Source: Trifolium pratense
Taxonomy: Eukaryota; Streptophyta; Magnoliopsida; Fabales; Fabaceae
Direction of reading: 5' to 3'
Length of the DNA stretch: 64,000 bases
Assembly: GCF_020283565.1 (NCBI RefSeq)
Contig: NC_060061.1
Span: 25,519,362-25,583,361 of the forward strand
The first letter of the stretch is position 1, and every line of letters begins with the position of its first letter. The position numbers were made by a program, and so were the translations under genes. The notes below the pieces were generated by a model. The model saw only the letters and a program-made list of their open reading frames with translations. It did no database searches and had not been told where the DNA came from. Positions 60,181-64,000 of this stretch are shown one piece after another.

Positions 60181-61633
60181 ATGTCTATCATTTTTATGCT
60201 TCTTGGTATATTGTCCATTGGACTAAAATTTACAGGTCCATGATCTCTTCCTTAATATTAGTATATATTATATACTTTGTATTGCATTATATAGATTTTA
60301 ATTATTTCTTTTGCATTATATATTTTAATATGTTTAAAAGGACTAAATCAATGTCAAATTAAAGATTACAATAATGTTTATTAGTTGGTTCATTAGTGAT
60401 TGACGCTGAACTTGGTAGGGAGGATCGCAGTTCGATCTCCCGCAACTGCGTTCACTTGATGTCGGAACTGATCCCGAACCAGATTAGGCGGTCCAACGGG
60501 CCGAATATTGTTGATGAAAAAAGAGAGCAATATATACATATTAAAATCAATTATACACCTATAAAACCAATTATGCATGCACCCCTGAAAACAAACACAA
60601 GCTTAAAATGAAATTCAATGTTCAATTTGCTAACAAATCCCCCTATAAGAAACTAACACTAAAATTTGTGGTTCACTATTATCATTATGCAGGTGTGGAA
60701 TCCGTAGGAGTTTGCTATGGAGTGAATGGCAATAATCTACCATCAAGGCAAGAAGTTGTGGATTTATATAAATCAAATGGCATTAACCAAATGCGCATAT
60801 ACTACCCAGATGAACAAGCCCTCCAAGCCCTAAGAGGTTCCAACATAGAATTGATTCTTGATGTTGCTAAGGACACTCTTTCTTCTCTAACAAATGCCAA
60901 TGAAGCCACAAATTGGGTTACCAAATATGTCACACCCTATGCACAAGATGTAAAAATCAAATACATCACTGTTGGAAATGAAATTCACCCTAGTGACAAT
61001 GAGGCCCAATCCATTCTCCCTGCCTTAAATAACATTCAAAATGCAATTTCATCAGCCAATTTACAAGACCAAATCAAGGTGTCAATAGCAATTGACATGA
61101 CTTTGATTGGTAAATCATATCCTCCTAGTGATGGTGTTTTTAGTGACCAAGCAAAATCATATATTCAACCAATAATTGACTTCCTTGTGAGCAATGGAGC
61201 ACCACTTCTTGCTAATGTGTATCCATATTTTGCTTATATTGGTGATAAACAAAGCATTCCTCTTGACTATGCTCTTTTTAAGCAACAAGGAAACAATGAT
61301 GTTGGGTACCAAAATCTCTTTGATGCACAATTAGATTCGGTATATGCCGCTCTTGAGAAAGTAGGAGGTTCGAATGTGAAGATAATTGTGTCTGAGAGTG
61401 GGTGGCCATCCGCGGGTGAAGATAGCGCCACAACTGACAATGCTAAAACATATTTGTCTAATTTGATCAATCATGTTAAGAGTGGAAATGGGACTCCGAA
61501 GAGGCCCGGTACAATTGAGACTTACTTGTTTGCCATGTTTGATGAAAATCAGAAGAATGGTGCAGCAACTGAACAACATTTTGGTCTCTTCAATCCTGAC
61601 AAATCATCTAAATATCAAATAAGTTTCAATTGA
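60181..61633 (+). CDS. Beta-1,3-glucanase (GH17, PR-2 type), gene 2, complete
   Basis: Exons 60181-60235 and 60693-61633, total 996 nt, 331 residues, with the same phase-1 intron in the signal region as gene 1. The signal peptide is MSIIFMLLGILSIGLKFT. The mature start is near VESVGVCYG, with Glu where gene 1 and most relatives have the pyroglutamate-forming Gln. The acid/base Glu is E115 (TVGNEIHP) and the nucleophile is E253 (VSESGWPS). It ends KYQISFN with no extension. Upstream ATG 60608, inside the intron, would give an open frame of 341 codons without a signal peptide; it is rejected in favour of the conserved two-exon form. It is closely similar to the glucanase at 29880-31490 and probably arose by tandem duplication before the intervening DNA was inserted. 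A SINE-like piece lies in the intron. Confidence 0.93.
60388..60515 (+). repeat. SINE-like tRNA-derived fragment in the glucanase 2 intron
   Basis: The words gtgattgacgctgaacttgg and gcagttcgatctcccgcaac suggest A- and B-box remnants, followed by acttgatgtcggaactgat and ccgaaccagatta. This resembles a dispersed repeat of Medicago and relatives. It cannot fold as a complete tRNA. Confidence 0.4.
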
Positions 61634-61727
61634 ATAAATTGGTAATTTAAAAAAAAATATATATATAGCTAAATATAATTTACTAGGTAAGAATAATTGT
61701 GCTAGCATGTGGACATGTTGTTGTTGC

Positions 61728-61765
<38 letters not shown>

Positions 61766-62076
61766 GCTGGTTCCTATTTATACAATGAATTGAATAAAAA
61801 GAAAGAAGATCATCTCTTATATTGTTAATACCCTGTTTCTATCTCAGTAGAAAATGTCAAAATTGAAATCTCATGTCAAAGATGATGTTGATAAATATAT
61901 ACATGATTGGCTATTATATATTTTGCTTTCAAGTCTCAATTTTGAGACTTAAAGTGAAATTTAAATTGAGACCTTTTTTTTACTAATAAATTTAGACTTT
62001 TAAAAACTAAAAATACACACTTGAGACTCTTCTTGATTCTGTTTCTTTCTGAAGTTGTTCTTCTTGAAGTTTGACT
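61634..62076. other. 3' flank of glucanase gene 2
   Basis: Includes the 3' UTR and a (TGT)n microsatellite. No further gene was found. Confidence 0.4.
61717..61764. repeat. (TGT)n microsatellite
   Basis: About 16 TGT triplets with one GCT interruption, about 85 bases after the glucanase stop codon and probably within its 3' UTR. Confidence 0.95.
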
Positions 62077-63079
62077 CAATGTTTTAAAAACCGGACCGGA
62101 CCGGCCGGTCCGACCGGTTCGCCCGTGAACCGGTGCCCTCAGTGGTCCGAACGACTAGCCAGAACCGCTAGTCAGTAGAACCGGGAAAAAACCGGTGTGA
62201 ACCGGTATAAACTGGTGAGAACCGGGAAAACCGGTGAACCGGGAAAATCGGCCGGTTTTCTCTTTGTTTAAAAAAAAACTGAATTATTTTTCAAAAAAAC
62301 ATTGAAACGCGTGAAACTTAAAAAGCATTGATTTTTAATTTTTCAGATTCCAGTTCTCTAACATCAGTTAAAAAAACAAACTGTTTTTTATTTTTATTAT
62401 ACAGATATTTGCATTTGTAATCCTAGATCTTGTAATAGTAAAGATGAAGATGAGGTTCAATTGTCTACTAGTAATTGATATTTGATTGCATATTCGACCG
62501 TCAATGAAGCTATTTTTGCACGAGCTTTGTTTTGCTGTGCAGATTATGTTGTTGTGCTTGATATTGAGGCGGCGATGATGAATTAAATAAGAAGAAATTT
62601 TGTGACATAATTGATAATATTGGAAAGGCAAGGATGAGATTGAGAAGAAACAAAATAAAATAATACAAGGAATATCTAAGGAAGGAAGAAGAAAATTGTG
62701 AAAAGAAATAGAAAGAAGGAAGTAAGCAAGAATAAAAAGTTTGGCATATATTCACTAAGGTGAAAAGTTGTGCGGCTGTGTTGTTTGAAATTAGGGTTAG
62801 AAGAAGCTTACAATTTGTTTATGAGTATTATATATATTGAAAAGTTTGGGCTCTAAGAGTATTCAATATATTGGGCTCAATGTATATTGGGTTGTGATAC
62901 AATTTTCACTCATATACCTTTTTTTCAAAAATACTCTTATATACTTAAAAAAAAAATATTTATTTATTTATTAATTATCCGGTTCAATCGGTTCAATAAC
63001 GGTCCAACCGGTTGAACCGGTTGAACCATGAACTGAAAGTCTCACCGGTTCAATCTCCGGTCCGGTTCTTAAAACATTG
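62077..63079. mobile_element. hAT-type element with CAATGTTTTAA ends and 8-bp target duplication
   Basis: The 1003-bp element starts caatgttttaaaaaccgg and ends with the inverse (ccggttcttaaaacattg). Perfect GTTTGACT duplications lie at 62069-62076 and 63080-63087. Both ends are packed with ACCGGT/CCGGTT words serving as subterminal repeats. The interior has no intact transposase. The 8-bp duplication supports hAT. Confidence 0.88.
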
Positions 63080-63553
63080 GTTTGACTCCTTCTTTGAGTT
63101 GTCCATTTCCATTTCAGGGCAATCAACATAAAGTGTTCAAGCTTCCTTAAAAAAAATAAAATAAAGTGTTCAAGCTTGTTGCAGTTGAAGTCATTCTTCT
63201 GAACATCCTTCTTATCTTTTGAGCTTGAACCCTTGAAGCCCACATTTCTTGAGAATATTTTCTTCTTGGCCAAGTATTGAAATATTTGCTTAGAAATGTC
63301 ATCTCTTCATCATCTTAACTTCTTCATGTTGGGTTTTTATATTGGCTACATTTTGCAAAAGTCAACTCTAGCCAGATGCTGGACAAGATGTTGTAGAGCA
63401 TCGCATACATCATTATTGATGCTCTGTTTTACGAAGAATTTCTATTTCAAATCGAAGGAAGATTTAATTTGACCATTTTGCTCTGTTATGCGCCAAACCA
63501 AAACGAGTCTTTCTCTCCAAGTTTACGGAAGTCGGTTTAAGTATTATTATTTA

Positions 63554-63853
63554 GGCTTAATTAGTAAAATAGTCCATTAAAGACATTTTTGGTTTAAGAT
63601 TGGTCCCTTAGAGAAAAAAAGGTCCAAATAGGTCCCTTAAAAAAAATGTCCGAATAGGACCTTTAAAGACATCTCCGTTAATCAGTTTGATCCCTAAAAA
63701 AAGGTCCGAATAGGACCAAACTGATTAACGGAGATGTCTTTAAGGGACCTATTCGGACATTTTTTCTTTAAGGACCTATTTAGACCTTTTTTTCTTTAAG
63801 GGACTAATCTGAAACCAAAAATATCTTTAAGGGACCATTTTACTAATTAAGCC
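63554..63853. repeat. Foldback MITE with GGCTTAATTAGTAAAAT ends
   Basis: The left end ggcttaattagtaaaat and the right end attttactaattaagcc are perfect 17-bp inverted repeats. The arms continue with repeated AAGGGACC/GGTCC words, and the 300-bp whole can fold on itself. No target duplication was seen. Confidence 0.75.
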
Positions 63854-63900
63854 AAAAAAAAAAATAAAGATATTGAGAATAAATGTGGAAGCGACCTGTG

Positions 63901-63902
<2 letters not shown>

Positions 63903-63954
<52 letters not shown>
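63903..63954. repeat. (AT)n microsatellite
   Basis: AT run with one TTA interruption near the window end. Confidence 0.95.
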
Positions 63955-63957
<3 letters not shown>

Positions 63958-64000
63958 AGGATCCGTTGACACTAGGTGTCAAACAGGATCATTTTATTCA

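Noticed and set aside
60388..60460. Functional tRNA gene
   Set aside because: Only B-box-like text is present; acceptor and anticodon arms do not pair.
60608..61633. Single-exon start for glucanase 2 at 60608
   Set aside because: It would lack a signal peptide and read through intron sequence; the two-exon form matches gene 1 and the family.

Overview
The window is nuclear DNA of a plant, most likely a temperate legume of the Medicago/Trifolium/pea group. The case rests on AT-rich sequence, spliced GT-AG genes, legume-like GH17 glucanases, and a dense layer of plant transposons (hAT, Helitron, CACTA, Mutator, Harbinger, copia, LINE, solo LTR). The exact species cannot be read from the sequence alone.

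Left part (1-14.7 kb) is ordinary gene space. A complete 13-exon saccharopine-dehydrogenase-like oxidoreductase (24-6234, +) converges on an 11-exon TPR plus J-domain co-chaperone (7225-14642, -).

14.7-38 kb is transposon-rich. It holds an RNase H/LINE relic (16.0-16.6 kb), a solo LTR with TGATGACA/TGTCATCA ends and a GATGT target duplication (17681-18914), and a 5'-truncated LINE tail with a 17-bp target duplication (20555-20776). Three non-autonomous hAT elements with perfect 8-bp duplications start at 24445, 28276 and 29074. A bounded Helitron lies at 25277-27077. An intact beta-1,3-glucanase (29880-31490, +) follows, then a broken Helitron helicase with its 3' hairpin end (32408-34315), a CACTA end (to 35941), and copia relics, one split by a Harbinger-like MITE with CTA duplications.

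38.1-59.4 kb is the most unusual part. It appears to be one very large Mutator-like element (about 21.3 kb) bounded by diverged inverted repeats that begin GGGAGC. It carries an apparently intact FAR1/MULE/SWIM transposase, an intact Ulp1-type SUMO-protease-like gene, three B3-domain-like genes (one with a damaged first exon), a small GRF zinc-finger protein with a C-terminal membrane segment, and two arrays plus a stray copy of a 169-bp satellite that has one telomere-like TTAGGG motif per monomer. Ulp-carrying MULEs are known (Kaonashi type in Arabidopsis, related elements in melon). The combination with B3 and GRF genes and internal satellite arrays is not one I recognise.

Right part (59.4-64 kb) has a second intact beta-1,3-glucanase (60181-61633, +), paralogous to the first, with a conserved upstream block. 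It also has a SINE-like piece in its intron, a fourth hAT element (62077-63079) and a foldback MITE near the end.

The host genes are biosynthetic/housekeeping (oxidoreductase, co-chaperone) and defence- or cell-wall-related (GH17 glucanases). The genes inside the putative MULE look like transposon cargo: a DNA-binding transposase, B3 DNA-binding proteins and a deSUMOylase-like enzyme could plausibly act on chromatin or the transposase, but that is inference.
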